From positions 1,178,001 through 1,242,000 of the forward strand of contig NZ_CP069535.1 of NCBI RefSeq assembly GCF_016889805.1: a stretch of 64,000 bases of DNA. The letters run 5' to 3'. The position numbers and the translations under genes were made by a program. Position 1 is the stretch's first letter. Each line of letters opens with the position of its first letter. The notes under the pieces were generated by a model. It was not told where the DNA came from. It searched no databases and saw only the letters and a list, made by a program, of their open reading frames with translations. Positions 28,840 through 39,718 of this stretch are shown here, piece after piece. This stretch comes from Rhodanobacter sp. FDAARGOS 1247. Its GTDB lineage: Bacteria; Pseudomonadota; Gammaproteobacteria; Xanthomonadales; Rhodanobacteraceae.

Positions 28840-30741
28840 ATGATCGAGATCACGCTACCCGACGGCAGCAAGCGGCCGTTCGACCATCCCGTCACCGTGC
28901 AGGACGTGGCCGCCTCGATTGGCGCCGGCCTGGCCAAGGCGACCCTGGCCGGCAAGGTCGACGGCAAGCTGGTCGATGCCAGCTTCCCGATCGAACACGA
29001 CGCCAGCCTGCAGATCGTCACCGAGAAAAGTCCGGAGGCGCTGGAGATCCTGCGCCACTCCACCGCGCACTTGATGGGGCAGGCGGTGCAGCGGCTGTTC
29101 CCGGGCGCGCAGGTCACCATCGGCCCGGTGATCGACAACGGCTTCTACTACGACTTCGCCTATGAGCGCCCGTTCACGCCGGACGATCTGCCGAAGATCG
29201 AGGCGGAGATGCACAAGCTCGTCGCCGAGCAGCTGCCGGTCACGCGCAGCGTGAAGTCGCGCGACGAGGCGGTGGCGTTCTTCCGCGGTCTCGGCGAGAA
29301 CTACAAGGCCGAGATCATCGAAGGCATTCCGGCCGACCAGGACCTGTCGCTGTATTCGCAGGGCGAGTTCACCGACCTGTGCCGCGGCCCGCACGTGCCG
29401 AACACCGGCAAGCTGCACTCGTTCAAGCTGATGAAGGTGGCCGGCGCGTACTGGCGTGGCGATTCCAACAACGCGATGCTCAGCCGCATCTACGGCACTG
29501 CGTGGCTCAACGACAAGGACCTGAAGGCGTACCTGTTCCAGCTGGAAGAGGCCGAGAAGCGTGACCATCGCAAGATCGGCAAGCAGCTCGACCTGTTCCA
29601 CCAGCAGGAAGAAAGCCCCGGCATGGTGTTCTGGCACCCGAACGGCTGGGCGATCTGGCAGCAGGTCGAGCAGTACATGCGCGCCGTGTACAGGAAGAGC
29701 GGCTACCAGGAAGTGCGTTGCCCGATGGTGCTGGACGTGTCGCTGTGGAAGCGCTCGGGCCATTGGGACAACTACGCCGAGAACATGTTCTTCACCGAGT
29801 CGGAGAAGCACACGTTCGCGCTGAAGCCGATGAACTGCCCCGGCCACGTTCAGGTGTACAACACCGGCCTGCACAGCTATCGCGAACTGCCGATCCGTTA
29901 CGGCGAGTTCGGCGGTTGCCACCGCAACGAGCCGTCCGGCGCGCTGCACGGCATCATGCGCGTGCGCGCGTTCACCCAGGACGACGGCCACATCTTCTGC
30001 ACGCCCGAGCAGGTCGAGGCGGAGGTCACCGCGTTCCATCTTCAGGCGATGAAGGTGTATGCCGACTTCGGCTTCACCGACCTGGCGATCAAGCTGGCGC
30101 TGCGCCCCGAAAAGCGCATCGGCTCGGACGAATTCTGGGATCGCACCGAGGAAATGCTGCGCAATGCGCTGCGTGCCGCCGGCGTGGCGTGGGAGGAACT
30201 GCCGGGCGAGGGTGCGTTCTACGCGCCGAAGATCGAGTACCACCTGAAGGACTCGATCGGTCGCGCCTGGCAGGTCGGCACCATGCAGGTCGACTTCATG
30301 ATGCCCGAGCGCCTGGACGCCGAATACGTCGACGAACACTCGCAGAAGCGGCATCCGGTGATGCTGCACCGGGCCATCGTGGGCTCGATGGAGCGTTTCA
30401 TCGGCATCCTGATCGAGCACCATGCCGGCCTGCTGCCGGCCTGGCTGGCCCCGGTGCAGGCGGTGGCGTTCAATATCACCGACGCCCAGGCCGAATATGT
30501 CCGCGAAGTGACGCAAACCCTTGTCGACAAAGGTTTCCGGGTACAATCGGATTTGCGCAACGAGAAAGTCGGCTATAAAATCCGCGAACATACGATGCAG
30601 AAAGTGCCGTACCTGCTCGTGGTCGGTGACCGCGAGAAAGAGACGGGGACGGTTTCTGTGCGTACCCGTTCCGGTGAAGACCTGGGCAGCATGAAGCTGG
30701 CCGATTTCATCGAGCGACTGGAGACCGAAACCCGGCGCTGA
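28840..30741 (+). CDS. thrS: threonine--tRNA ligase
   Basis: ThrRS charges tRNA-Thr. The 633-residue enzyme has an N-terminal TGS domain ([14 protein letters not shown]), the editing domain with [16 protein letters not shown], the class II core with [10 protein letters not shown] supplying zinc-binding Cys, and ending [20 protein letters not shown] (motif 3). The C-terminal anticodon-binding domain covers about 535-633. It heads the thrS-infC-rpmI-rplT cluster. Confidence 0.98.
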   Translation: MIEITLPDGSKRPFDHPVTVQDVAASIGAGLAKATLAGKVDGKLVDASFPIEHDASLQIVTEKSPEALEILRHSTAHLMGQAVQRLFPGAQVTIGPVIDNGFYYDFAYERPFTPDDLPKIEAEMHKLVAEQLPVTRSVKSRDEAVAFFRGLGENYKAEIIEGIPADQDLSLYSQGEFTDLCRGPHVPNTGKLHSFKLMKVAGAYWRGDSNNAMLSRIYGTAWLNDKDLKAYLFQLEEAEKRDHRKIGKQLDLFHQQEESPGMVFWHPNGWAIWQQVEQYMRAVYRKSGYQEVRCPMVLDVSLWKRSGHWDNYAENMFFTESEKHTFALKPMNCPGHVQVYNTGLHSYRELPIRYGEFGGCHRNEPSGALHGIMRVRAFTQDDGHIFCTPEQVEAEVTAFHLQAMKVYADFGFTDLAIKLALRPEKRIGSDEFWDRTEEMLRNALRAAGVAWEELPGEGAFYAPKIEYHLKDSIGRAWQVGTMQVDFMMPERLDAEYVDEHSQKRHPVMLHRAIVGSMERFIGILIEHHAGLLPAWLAPVQAVAFNITDAQAEYVREVTQTLVDKGFRVQSDLRNEKVGYKIREHTMQKVPYLLVVGDREKETGTVSVRTRSGEDLGSMKLADFIERLETETRR

Positions 30742-30796
30742 GCGAAAACGCTCAGCCTGGCGGTCAGTGACATTACTTCTTCTGGAGGATCGTGGT

Positions 30797-31321
30797 ATCG
30801 CAACCACCGACAACAAGGGCAATCGTCGTAACCTGGAAATCCGTGTGCCGCGGGTGCGTGTCATTGGCGCCGATGCGGAACAGCTCGGCATCCTGACCCG
30901 TGACGAGGCGCTGGCACTGGCGCAGGAAGCCGGCATGGATCTGGTCGAGATCCAGCCCAACGGCGACCCGCCGGTCTGCCGCATCATGGATTACGGCAAG
31001 TTCAAGTTCGAAGCCCAGAAGAAGGCGCAAGCCGCCAAGAAGAAGCAGAAGCAGGTCGAGATCAAGGAAGTGAAGTTCCGTCCGGTCACGGACGTGGGCG
31101 ACTACCAGATCAAGCTGCGCAACATGCTCCGCTTCCTCGAAGAGGGCGACAAGGTCAAGGTCACCATCCGTTTCCGCGGTCGCGAGATGTCGCACCAGGA
31201 TCTGGGCCAGAACCTGGCCAAGAAGATCCAGGAAGACATCGGCGAGAACGGCCAGGTCGAGTCCTTCCCGCGCCTGGAAGGCCGCCAGATGGTCATGATG
31301 ATCGGGCCCAAGAAGAAATAG
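30797..31321 (+). CDS. infC: translation initiation factor IF-3 (ATC start codon)
   Basis: IF-3 discriminates start codons and keeps ribosomal subunits apart. The 174-residue product has [37 protein letters not shown] and the C-domain [14 protein letters not shown]. No ATG fits the conserved N-terminus. An ATC at 30797 lies eight bases after a strong GGAGG, matching the rare ATT/ATC starts used for infC autoregulation by its own product. An in-frame ATG at 30767 lies upstream of that Shine-Dalgarno and is less likely. It starts 55 bp after thrS. Confidence 0.95.
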   Translation: MATTDNKGNRRNLEIRVPRVRVIGADAEQLGILTRDEALALAQEAGMDLVEIQPNGDPPVCRIMDYGKFKFEAQKKAQAAKKKQKQVEIKEVKFRPVTDVGDYQIKLRNMLRFLEEGDKVKVTIRFRGREMSHQDLGQNLAKKIQEDIGENGQVESFPRLEGRQMVMMIGPKKK

Positions 31322-31633
31322 GCTGCTTGCCTTTGTGGGAGTTCGCTGGCGGGCGATGATCTTCGTGTCGCTGGGCTTACAGGCGTCGTTTCCATGAACT
31401 GCGGGCGAACTCCGCACCCTCACCTCAATCCTCTCCCGAAGGGAGAGGAGGCCATGGTCAGCACTTCGTGCTGGTATTTGGCTTTTTGAACCCGTATGAT
31501 CACGGGTTCGACCCGCCTGGATGGGTCGTGCACCGATCATGGCAGGACGGAAAGCGTGGCTCTCGGGGTCACCGCCAGATCAGTCAGAAACCGGGACGTC
31601 CACATCGGAGTCGTCCCACTCAAGGAGCATTCC
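31322..31633 (+). other. infC-rpmI intergenic leader with hairpins and repeats
   Basis: This 312-bp gap contains no convincing gene. It holds an imperfect inverted repeat (TGTGGGAGTTCGC near 31335 and GCGAACTCCGCA near 31410), a palindromic CTCTCCC/GGGAGAG repeat at about 31430-31450, and a CAGCAC-TTC-GTGCTG hairpin at 31459-31473. Two adjacent hairpins follow: GAACCCGT/ACGGGTTC (31488-31509) and GACCC/GGGTC (31510-31527). In E. coli L20 represses rpmI-rplT through this leader; the paired hairpins here may play that role, which is inference. Confidence 0.5.
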
Positions 31634-31831
31634 ATGCCCAAGATCAAGACCAACCGGGCGGCTGCGAAGCGTTTTCGCAAGACCGCATCGGGCAAGATCA
31701 AGTGCGGTCACGCGTTCAAGTCGCACATCCTGACCAAGAAGTCGACCAAGCAGAAGCGTGGTCTCCGTGCACCGAACCACCTGAAGGCGTGTGATGCGCC
31801 CGGCGTGGCTCGCATGCTGCCCTACTTGTAA
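31634..31831 (+). CDS. rpmI: 50S ribosomal protein L35
   Basis: The 65-residue basic protein is canonical L35 ([20 protein letters not shown], ending in RMLPYL). AAGGAG lies upstream at good spacing. It is 11 bp before rplT. Confidence 0.98.
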   Translation: MPKIKTNRAAAKRFRKTASGKIKCGHAFKSHILTKKSTKQKRGLRAPNHLKACDAPGVARMLPYL

Positions 31832-31842
31832 GGAGATAGACC

Positions 31843-32202
31843 ATGGCTCGTGTAAAGCGTGGCGTCACCGCCCGTCGTCGTCACAAGAAAATCATCGGCC
31901 GCGCGAAGGGTTACTACAATGCCCGTCGCAAGGTCTTCCGCGTAGCCAACCAGGCCGTCATCAAGGCTGGTCAGTACGCGTACATCGGCCGCAAGCAGCG
32001 CAAGCGCCAGTTCCGTGCCCTGTGGATCGTGCGTATCAACGCCGCCGCTCGCATGTTCGGCCTGTCCTACAGCCGCCTCATCAATGGCCTCTCCAAGGCC
32101 GGCATCACGGTGGACCGCAAGGTTCTCGCCGATATCGCCGTGCACGACATCAAGGCTTTTGGTGTGATCGCCGAGAAAGCAAAGGCCAGTCTGGCTGCTT
32201 GA
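31843..32202 (+). CDS. rplT: 50S ribosomal protein L20
   Basis: The 119-residue basic protein is canonical L20 ([45 protein letters not shown]). It has AAGGAG upstream of the ATG. L20 binds 23S rRNA early in assembly and represses its own operon in E. coli. A terminator follows within 45 bases. Confidence 0.98.
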   Translation: MARVKRGVTARRRHKKIIGRAKGYYNARRKVFRVANQAVIKAGQYAYIGRKQRKRQFRALWIVRINAAARMFGLSYSRLINGLSKAGITVDRKVLADIAVHDIKAFGVIAEKAKASLAA

Positions 32203-32239
32203 TCGTCGGGCGCTCCTGCGTCAGCACGATATGATGTAA

Positions 32240-33481
<1,242 letters not shown>

Positions 33482-33486
33482 GAAGT

Positions 33487-33565
33487 GAATCGGGAATGGG
33501 GAATAGGGAATAGTAAAGGCAGCAGCCTGCGATCTTCCGATTCCCCATTCCCTACTCCCCATTCC
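33487..33565. repeat. long hairpin with GGGAATGGGGAATA-type arms between pheS and pheT
   Basis: The left arm (CGGGAATGGGGAATAGGGAA) and right arm (TTCCCCATTCCCTACTCCCC) are inverted copies made of GGGAAT-like tandem repeats. They fill the 95-bp gap between pheS and pheT, inside an operon, so they cannot be a full terminator. They may tune pheT expression. Confidence 0.8.
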
Positions 33566-33576
33566 GGACTTCAAAC

Positions 33577-36006
33577 ATGAAATTCTCCGAAAACTGGCTG
33601 CGCGAACTGGTGGATGTGCAGGCTGACCGTGCCGAACTGGCCCATGCACTGACCATGGCCGGTCTGGAAGTGGAAGAGCTCACCCCGCTGGGCGACAACC
33701 TGGCGGGCGTGGTGGTGGCCGAAATCATCGCGGCGGAAAAGCATCCCGAAGCGGATCGCCTGCAGGTCTGCAAGGTGGATGCCGGGCAGGGCGAACCGCT
33801 GCAGATCGTCTGCGGTGCGCCGAATGCGCGGGTGGGCATCAAGGTGCCGCTGGCGATGGTCGGTGCGAAGCTGCCCGGCGACATTTCCATCAAGGCGGCC
33901 AAACTGCGTGGCGTCGAATCGTCCGGCATGCTGTGCTCGGCGAAGGAGCTGGGCATCGATGCCGATGCGTCGGGCTTGCTGGAGCTGCCGCTGGACGCAC
34001 CGGTTGGCCAGCCATTGGCGGATTACCTGGGATTGCCTGACGCCAGCTTCGAGCTGAAGCTCACCCCGAACCGTCCGGACTGCCTCGGCCTGGTCGGCCT
34101 GGCCCATGACGTGGCCGCTCTTTTCGGGAGCGCCGTGAAGGTGCCGGCTCAGCTCAGCGTGCCGGTCACCAGCGCCGCGCGCCGCGGCATCCGCCTGGAA
34201 GCCGGCAAGGATACGCCGCGCTACCTCGGTCGCATCATCGAGGGCATCGACCCGGCCGCGCGCACGCCGCTGTGGCTGGCCGAGCGCCTGCGCCGTGCCG
34301 GCCTGCGTCCGATCAGCGCGGTGGTCGACGTCACCAACTACGTGATGCTGGAGCTGGGCCAGCCGATGCACGCGTTCGACAACGACACGCTCGAAGGCGA
34401 CATCGTGGTGCGCCATGCCCGCGCCGGCGAGACGCTGAAAATCCTCGACGGCAGCGAGGCGAAACTCGATCCGGGTTTCGTGCTGATCGCCGACGAGGCG
34501 AAGGGTCTGGCGGTGGCTGGCGTGATGGGCGGCCACGACTCGCGCGTCACCGACGCCACCGGCAACATTTTCCTGGAATCCGCGCACTTCGCGCCGGCCG
34601 CCATCATGGGCCGCGCGCGCAAGCTGGGCCTGCACACGGATGCCTCGCATCGCTTCGAGCGCGGCGTCGACCCGGAGTTGCCGCGGCGTGCGCTGGAACG
34701 CGCCAGCGAACTGCTGCTGGCGATCGCCGGCGGCAAGGCCGGGCCGGTGCTGGTGGCGGAGAACCTGGCCGACCTGCCGACGCCGGCGGCGGTGACCTTG
34801 CGCCGCGCGCGCCTGCAACGCGTGCTCGGTGTCGGGGTGGCCGATGCCGAGGTTGCGCGCATCTTCACCGCCCTGGGCATGCAGGTAGTGGCGGTTGCCG
34901 ATGGCTGGCAGGTCACCGCACCGAGCAGCCGCTTCGACATCGAGCGCGAGGAGGATCTGATCGAGGAGGTCGCCCGCATTTTCGGCTACGACAACATCCC
35001 CACGGCCACGCCGGCCGGCGCGCTGACCCTGGCGGTCGAGCCGGAGGCGCGGATCAACGAGCTGGCCTTGCGCGAGCAACTGGCCGCGCGTGGCTATCAC
35101 GAAGCGGTCAACCTGTCCTTCGTGGCGGCCGAGCTGCTGGCGAGCTGGGGTTTCCGCGAGAACCTGGTGTCGCTGGCCAACCCGCTGTCCGCCGACCTGG
35201 CGGTGATGCGGCCCTCGCTGCTGCCCGGACTGATCGAGGCCTTGCGTCACAACCGCGCACGCCAGCAGGAGCGGGTGCGCCTGTTCGAGGTGGCGCGGGT
35301 GTTTGAGTCGTGCGAGTCCCTTCGCAAAGAACCGGCCATCCCTGGCCGGACTCCTGAACAAGGCGATCCCCCGCTGGAAACCCCAAGCCTCGCGATCGTG
35401 GCCTGCGGCAGCGCCCGTGCCGAGCAGTGGGGCGAGCCGTCTCGCGTGCTGGATTTCCACGACCTCAAGGGCGACCTGGATGCCCTGATCGCCTGGGGCG
35501 GCGAGCCGCAGCGCTGGTCGGTGCATGCCGACGGCCTGCCGGGCTGGCTGCATCCCGGGCGGGGCGCCCGGGTGGCCCGCGACGGCGAGACGGTGGGATA
35601 TCTCGGCGCGTTGCACCCGCAACTGGCCAAAACGCTGGATCTGGGCGCCGACGTACACGTGCTGGAACTGGCGCTGGAGCCCGTGCTGCAACGCCGCGTG
35701 CCGCAGGCGCGTGCGGTGCCACGCTTCCCGCTGGTGCGTCGCGACATCGCGATCGACGTGCCGGAAACGGCGGCCTGGTCACAGATCGGGCAGGTGGTTC
35801 GCAGCACGCTGGGCGAGCGGCTGAAGGAACTGCGGCTGTTTGACCGCTACAGCGGCAAGGGGGTCGAAGCAGGCCGAAAAAGTCTCGCTATGGGCTTGAT
35901 TTTGCAGGACGCTTCACGCACCCTTACTGACGACGACGCGGACCGTTGCGTACGAGAAGCGATAGCTGCGTTGGAGCAAACATGCAAGGCGAAGTTGCGA
36001 GGATGA
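33577..36006 (+). CDS. pheT: phenylalanine--tRNA ligase subunit beta
   Basis: The 809-residue protein has the EMAP/tRNA-binding domain (about 40-150), B3/B4 editing domain ([18 protein letters not shown]) and B5 domain. The catalytic-like core is followed by a C-terminal ferredoxin-fold anticodon-binding domain ([14 protein letters not shown] onwards). E. coli PheT has 795 residues. A segment around residues 577-600 ([20 protein letters not shown]) appears to be encoded by an inserted palindromic repeat kept in frame. The next gene ihfA starts one base after the stop. Confidence 0.97.
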   Translation: MKFSENWLRELVDVQADRAELAHALTMAGLEVEELTPLGDNLAGVVVAEIIAAEKHPEADRLQVCKVDAGQGEPLQIVCGAPNARVGIKVPLAMVGAKLPGDISIKAAKLRGVESSGMLCSAKELGIDADASGLLELPLDAPVGQPLADYLGLPDASFELKLTPNRPDCLGLVGLAHDVAALFGSAVKVPAQLSVPVTSAARRGIRLEAGKDTPRYLGRIIEGIDPAARTPLWLAERLRRAGLRPISAVVDVTNYVMLELGQPMHAFDNDTLEGDIVVRHARAGETLKILDGSEAKLDPGFVLIADEAKGLAVAGVMGGHDSRVTDATGNIFLESAHFAPAAIMGRARKLGLHTDASHRFERGVDPELPRRALERASELLLAIAGGKAGPVLVAENLADLPTPAAVTLRRARLQRVLGVGVADAEVARIFTALGMQVVAVADGWQVTAPSSRFDIEREEDLIEEVARIFGYDNIPTATPAGALTLAVEPEARINELALREQLAARGYHEAVNLSFVAAELLASWGFRENLVSLANPLSADLAVMRPSLLPGLIEALRHNRARQQERVRLFEVARVFESCESLRKEPAIPGRTPEQGDPPLETPSLAIVACGSARAEQWGEPSRVLDFHDLKGDLDALIAWGGEPQRWSVHADGLPGWLHPGRGARVARDGETVGYLGALHPQLAKTLDLGADVHVLELALEPVLQRRVPQARAVPRFPLVRRDIAIDVPETAAWSQIGQVVRSTLGERLKELRLFDRYSGKGVEAGRKSLAMGLILQDASRTLTDDDADRCVREAIAALEQTCKAKLRG
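35311..35370 (+). repeat. in-frame repeat-like insertion within pheT
   Basis: CTTCGCAAAGAACCGGCC continues into a palindrome CCGGCCATCCCTGGCCGG (35332-35349) and ACTCCTGAACAAGG. The encoded peptide is Pro/Gly rich and unlike its conserved flanks. It looks like a dispersed extragenic palindrome captured in frame; this is judged by eye. Confidence 0.5.
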
Positions 36007-36007
36007 G

Positions 36008-36307
36008 ATGGCGCTGACCAAGGCGGAAATGGCCGAGCGGCTATTCCTCGATGTGGGCCTCAACAAGCGTGAGGCGAAGGAATTCGTGGACGCCTACTTC
36101 GAGGTCGTTCGCGGAGCGCTGGAAAACGGCGAGCAGGTGAAGTTGTCCGGTTTCGGCAATTTCGACCTGCGCCTGAAGAACCAGCGGCCAGGGCGCAATC
36201 CCAAGACCGGCGAGGAGATTCCGATCTCTGCCCGCCGCGTGGTGACGTTCCGACCGGGACAGAAACTCAAGGTAAGAGTCGAGGGCTATGCTGGATCAAG
36301 GGAATAA
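36008..36307 (+). CDS. ihfA: integration host factor subunit alpha
   Basis: IHF-alpha pairs with IHF-beta to bend DNA at specific sites. The 99-residue protein has [38 protein letters not shown] and [16 protein letters not shown], canonical for the DNABII family. It is translationally coupled: 1 bp after pheT and overlapping the MerR-like gene by 20 bp. Confidence 0.98.
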   Translation: MALTKAEMAERLFLDVGLNKREAKEFVDAYFEVVRGALENGEQVKLSGFGNFDLRLKNQRPGRNPKTGEEIPISARRVVTFRPGQKLKVRVEGYAGSRE

Positions 36308-36644
36308 CACCGAACTGCCTGCCATCCCGGCCAAGCGCTACTTCACCATCGGTGAAGTCGGCGAGTTGTGCGGTGTGAAGCCCCACGTCCTGCGCTACTG
36401 GGAGCAGGAGTTTCCGGCCCTCAACCCGGTCAAGCGCCGCGGCAATCGTCGCTACTACCAGCGTCACGACGTGCTGATGATCCGCCAGATCCGCTCGCTG
36501 CTGTACGACGAGGGTTTCACCATCACCGGCGCGCGCGCGCGGCTGGAAGGCCCGCAGGCCCGGATGGAGGCGAGCATGTCGCATCAGATCGTGCGTCAGG
36601 TGCGGATGGAACTGGAAGAAGTTCTGACCCTGCTGCGTCGCTGA
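36288..36644 (+). CDS. MerR-family transcriptional regulator
   Basis: This 118-residue protein has a MerR-type winged helix at the N-terminus ([28 protein letters not shown], then [13 protein letters not shown]) and a short C-terminal coiled coil. It lacks an effector domain. Such a gene overlapping ihfA is very conserved in gammaproteobacteria, but its targets are not established. Confidence 0.93.
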   Translation: MLDQGNNTELPAIPAKRYFTIGEVGELCGVKPHVLRYWEQEFPALNPVKRRGNRRYYQRHDVLMIRQIRSLLYDEGFTITGARARLEGPQARMEASMSHQIVRQVRMELEEVLTLLRR

Positions 36645-36648
36645 AGGC

Positions 36649-36678
36649 TTCCGGACATGCCGTGCAAGCTGCTAGACT
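36649..36678 (+). promoter_or_regulatory. candidate tRNA-Pro promoter
   Basis: TTCCGG (36649-36654) and TAGACT (36673-36678) are 18 bases apart, placing transcription start about 12 bases before the mature tRNA end. The -35 match is weak. Confidence 0.35.
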
Positions 36679-36697
36679 TGCCAGCTTGCCGTTTCGT

Positions 36698-36774
36698 CGG
36701 GGCGTAGCGCAGCCTGGTAGCGCATCTGCCTGGGGGGCAGAGGGTCGTCGGTTCGAATCCGGCCGCCCCGACCA
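36698..36774 (+). tRNA. tRNA-Pro (GGG)
   Basis: All four arms fold. The acceptor is CGGGGCG/CGCCCCG, the anticodon stem TCTGC/GCAGA encloses the loop CTGGGGG giving anticodon GGG, the T arm is CGG-TTCGAAT-CCG at its core, and the 3' CCA is encoded. It is 77 bases long. Confidence 0.97.
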
Positions 36775-36788
36775 ATTGGCAAGAAATT

Positions 36789-36815
36789 AAAAAAGCGCCC
36801 TTGGGCGCTTTTTTG
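36789..36815. terminator. bidirectional terminator between tRNA-Pro and serA
   Basis: AAAAAAGCGCCC and GGGCGCTTTTTT form a hairpin with T runs on both strands. It serves tRNA-Pro on the plus strand and could stop serA transcripts on the minus strand. Confidence 0.85.
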
Positions 36816-36817
36816 TT

Positions 36818-36878
36818 GGGAACGGGGAACGGGGAACGGCAGAGCATCGCCGCCTCGCATCTGTTCCCCGTTCCCCGC
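36818..36878. repeat. hairpin with GGGAACGGGGAAC-type arms
   Basis: The left arm is GGGAACGGGGAACGGGGAAC and the right arm GTTCCCCGTTCCCC, separated by about 27 bases. It lies next to the serA stop. The architecture equals the hairpins at 27506 and 33487. Confidence 0.8.
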
Positions 36879-36883
36879 CTCAC

Positions 36884-38116
36884 TCAATACAGCACCCGGC
36901 TGCGCAACGTGCCCGGAATCGCGGCCAATTGCGACTTCAGCTCGTTGGCTTGCGCCTCGTCGGCGCTGACGTCGATCACCACGTAGCCCACTTCGCTGTC
37001 GGTCTGCAGGAACTGGGCGTCGATGTTGATGTTGCCGGCCGAGAACAGTTCGTTGATCCGCGACAGCGTGCCCGGCACGTTGCGGTGGATGTGCAGCAGG
37101 CGGCGGCTGTGCGGGTGCTCGGGCAGGGTGACTTCGGGGAAGTTCACCGCCGACAGGGTCGAGCCGTTGTCGCTGTAGCGGACCAGCTTGCTGGCCACCT
37201 CGATGCCGATGTTGTCCTGTGCCTCCAGCGTGCTGCCGCCGATGTGCGGGGTCAGGATCACGTTGTCCATGCCCAGCAGCGGCGACACGAACGGGTCGTC
37301 GTTGCCCTTCGGCTCGGCCGGGAACACGTCCACCGCGGCGCCGGCCAGGTGGCCGTCGCGCAGCGCCGCGGCCAGCGCGTCGATATCCACCACGCTGCCC
37401 CGCGAGGCGTTGATCAGCATTGCGCCCGCGCGCATCTTCGCCAGTTGTTCCTGGCGGATCATCAGCTGCGTGGCCGGGGTTTCCGGCACGTGCAGGGTGA
37501 CCACGTCGGAACGCTCGAGCAGTTCGTCCAGGCTGGATACCGCGCGGGCGTTGCCCAGCGACAGCTTGGTCTCGATGTCGTGGAAGATCACCCGCATGCC
37601 CAGGCTTTCGGCCAGCACGCCGACCTGGGTGCCGATGTGGCCGTAGCCGACGATGCCGAGCACCTTGTCGCGCGTCTCGTAGCTGCCGCTGGCCGACTTG
37701 GCCCAGCCGCCGCGATGGCACTGCGCGTTCTTCTGCGGAATGCCGCGCAGCAACATGATGGCTTCGGCGATCACCAGTTCGGCCACGCTGCGGGTATTGG
37801 AGTAGGGCGCATTGAACACCGGCACGCCGGCCCTGCGCGCGGCGCCCAGGTTCACCTGGTTGGTGCCGATGCAGAAGCAGCCCACGGCGATCAGTCGCTT
37901 GGCGTGGCCCAGCATCTCGTCGGTCAGCTGGGTGCGCGAGCGGATGCCGACGATATGCGCGTCGCTGATGCATCGCCTCAGCTCGTCTTCCGGCAGCGAC
38001 TTCGCATGCAGCTCGACCTGGCTGTAGCCGGCCCGATGAAACACGTCGACCGCACTGGCGCTGACCCCTTCCAGCAGCAATACCTTGATGTCCTGGCGGG
38101 GGTAGGAAGTCTGCAT
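36884..38116 (-). CDS. serA: D-3-phosphoglycerate dehydrogenase
   Basis: SerA oxidises 3-phosphoglycerate, the first step of serine synthesis; many SerA enzymes also reduce 2-oxoglutarate to D-2-hydroxyglutarate. The 410-residue protein equals E. coli SerA in length. It has the NAD motif LGIVGYGHIGTQVGVLAE, the catalytic RGSVVDIDALAAAL arginine region, the Glu in EPKGNDDP and His in LTPHIGGST. A C-terminal ACT domain (HIHRNVPGTLSRINELF) probably binds serine for feedback. The ATG at 38116 is the conserved start. Confidence 0.97.
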   Translation of the reverse strand: MQTSYPRQDIKVLLLEGVSASAVDVFHRAGYSQVELHAKSLPEDELRRCISDAHIVGIRSRTQLTDEMLGHAKRLIAVGCFCIGTNQVNLGAARRAGVPVFNAPYSNTRSVAELVIAEAIMLLRGIPQKNAQCHRGGWAKSASGSYETRDKVLGIVGYGHIGTQVGVLAESLGMRVIFHDIETKLSLGNARAVSSLDELLERSDVVTLHVPETPATQLMIRQEQLAKMRAGAMLINASRGSVVDIDALAAALRDGHLAGAAVDVFPAEPKGNDDPFVSPLLGMDNVILTPHIGGSTLEAQDNIGIEVASKLVRYSDNGSTLSAVNFPEVTLPEHPHSRRLLHIHRNVPGTLSRINELFSAGNINIDAQFLQTDSEVGYVVIDVSADEAQANELKSQLAAIPGTLRSRVLY

Positions 38117-38235
38117 GGGTCGTTCCCTGTGAGTGAGAGGCGGGTCAGGCCAGAGTAGGCGAGGATTTGCGGCGCTGCAACACTGGACTCGCCATCGTGC
38201 GGCTGGCAGTCTGTGCGGACACCTGGAGCCGAAGC

Positions 38236-39630
38236 ATGTCCGATCCCCGTCTTGCCGACCTGTCATGTCGTCTGCCCGAGCTGCGCCTGCTCACGGCCGC
38301 GGGCGACCTCGAACACTACGGACGCGACTGGACCCGCCGCTGGACTCCCGCCCCCCTGGCGATCGCCTTGCCGGCCACGGTGGACGAGGTGCAGGCGATC
38401 GTGCGCTGGGCGAACGAGCATGCCGTGGCGGTGGTGCCTTCGGGCGGGCGCACCGGTCTTTCCGGTGGCGCGGTGGCGGCGAACGGGGAGCTGGTGCTGA
38501 GCATGGAACGGATGAACCGGGTGCTGGATTTCAACGCGGTCGATCGCACGCTGACCGTGCAGGGGGGCATGATCCTGCAGCAGGTGCAGGAGGCGGCGCA
38601 GGGGCACGGCCTGTTGTATCCGGTCGATTTCGCCGCCCGTGGGTCGTGTTCGATCGGCGGCAACATCGCCACCAACGCCGGTGGCATCCGGGTGATCCGG
38701 CATGGCAACACCCGCGAGTGGATCGCCGGGTTGAAGGTGGTGACCGGCGGCGGCGACCTGCTCGAACTCAACCGCGGCCTGGTCAAGAATTCCAGCGGCT
38801 ACGATTTTCGCCAGCTGTTGATCGGTTCGGAAGGCACCTTGGGCATCGTGGTGGAGGCGACGCTGAAGCTGACCGATCCGCCGCCGCCGTCACAGGTGAT
38901 GCTGCTGGCGCTGCCGGACATGGATGCACTGATGGAAGTGTTCGCGCTGTTCCGCGCGCAGCTGTCCCTGCAGGCGTTCGAGTTCTTCACCGACCAGGCG
39001 CTGCGGCATGTGCTGGCGCATGGCGCGCAGCGGGCGATCGATGGCGACCACCCGTATTACGTGGTCACCGAGTTTGATGCCGCCGACGAAACGCAGCGCG
39101 AAGCGGCGCTGGCCGTGTTCGGGCAGGCGCTGGAGCAGGGCTGGGTCAGCGATGGCGTGATCGCCCAGAGCGAGGCCCAGGCGGCGGCGCTGTGGCGCCT
39201 GCGCGAGGGGATTACCGAAAGCCTGGCGCCGCGACGGCCGTACAAGAACGACGTGTCGGTGCGGATCAGCGCGGTACCGGGTTTCCTGTGCGAGATGCAG
39301 GCCTTGCTGGCGAACGAATACCCGGGCATCGAGGTGATCTGGTTCGGCCACATCGGCGACGGCAACCTGCACATCAACGTGCTGCGGCCACACGACCTGG
39401 ACGAACCGGCCTTTCTTGCCCGCTGCGAGAAAGTCACCCGGCTGCTGGCGAACACCCTGCATTGCCACGGCGGCAGCATCTCGGCCGAACACGGCATCGG
39501 CCTGGTCAAGCGGGCCTACCTGGAAAGCACCCGGAGTGCGGTGGAAATCGTCCTGATGCGAGGTGTGCGCAAGGTGTTCGACCCGCGGGGCATCCTCAAT
39601 CCCGGCAAGCTGTTCACCGAGAGCTCGTGA
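38236..39630 (+). CDS. FAD-linked D-2-hydroxyacid dehydrogenase, probably D-2-hydroxyglutarate dehydrogenase
   Basis: This 464-residue flavoprotein has the PCMH-type FAD domain (VVPSGGRTGLSGGAV, then GGNIATNAGGIRVIRHGN) and the C-terminal FAD-oxidase domain (WFGHIGDGNLHINVLRP, SAEHGIGLVKRAYL). It belongs to the GlcD/D2HGDH/D-lactate dehydrogenase group. Divergence from serA, 119 bp away, suggests the D-2-hydroxyglutarate specificity, since that enzyme removes the SerA by-product. Family membership is sure; the substrate is inferred from context. Confidence 0.85.
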   Translation: MSDPRLADLSCRLPELRLLTAAGDLEHYGRDWTRRWTPAPLAIALPATVDEVQAIVRWANEHAVAVVPSGGRTGLSGGAVAANGELVLSMERMNRVLDFNAVDRTLTVQGGMILQQVQEAAQGHGLLYPVDFAARGSCSIGGNIATNAGGIRVIRHGNTREWIAGLKVVTGGGDLLELNRGLVKNSSGYDFRQLLIGSEGTLGIVVEATLKLTDPPPPSQVMLLALPDMDALMEVFALFRAQLSLQAFEFFTDQALRHVLAHGAQRAIDGDHPYYVVTEFDAADETQREAALAVFGQALEQGWVSDGVIAQSEAQAAALWRLREGITESLAPRRPYKNDVSVRISAVPGFLCEMQALLANEYPGIEVIWFGHIGDGNLHINVLRPHDLDEPAFLARCEKVTRLLANTLHCHGGSISAEHGIGLVKRAYLESTRSAVEIVLMRGVRKVFDPRGILNPGKLFTESS

Positions 39631-39718
39631 GTTTTCAGGCTCCCGCAGGCACCGGTTCAAGGCTCAAACTGCGGCCATGCTAATCTCAAGGGCTGTTTGT
39701 TGATCACGAGGAGCCCTC

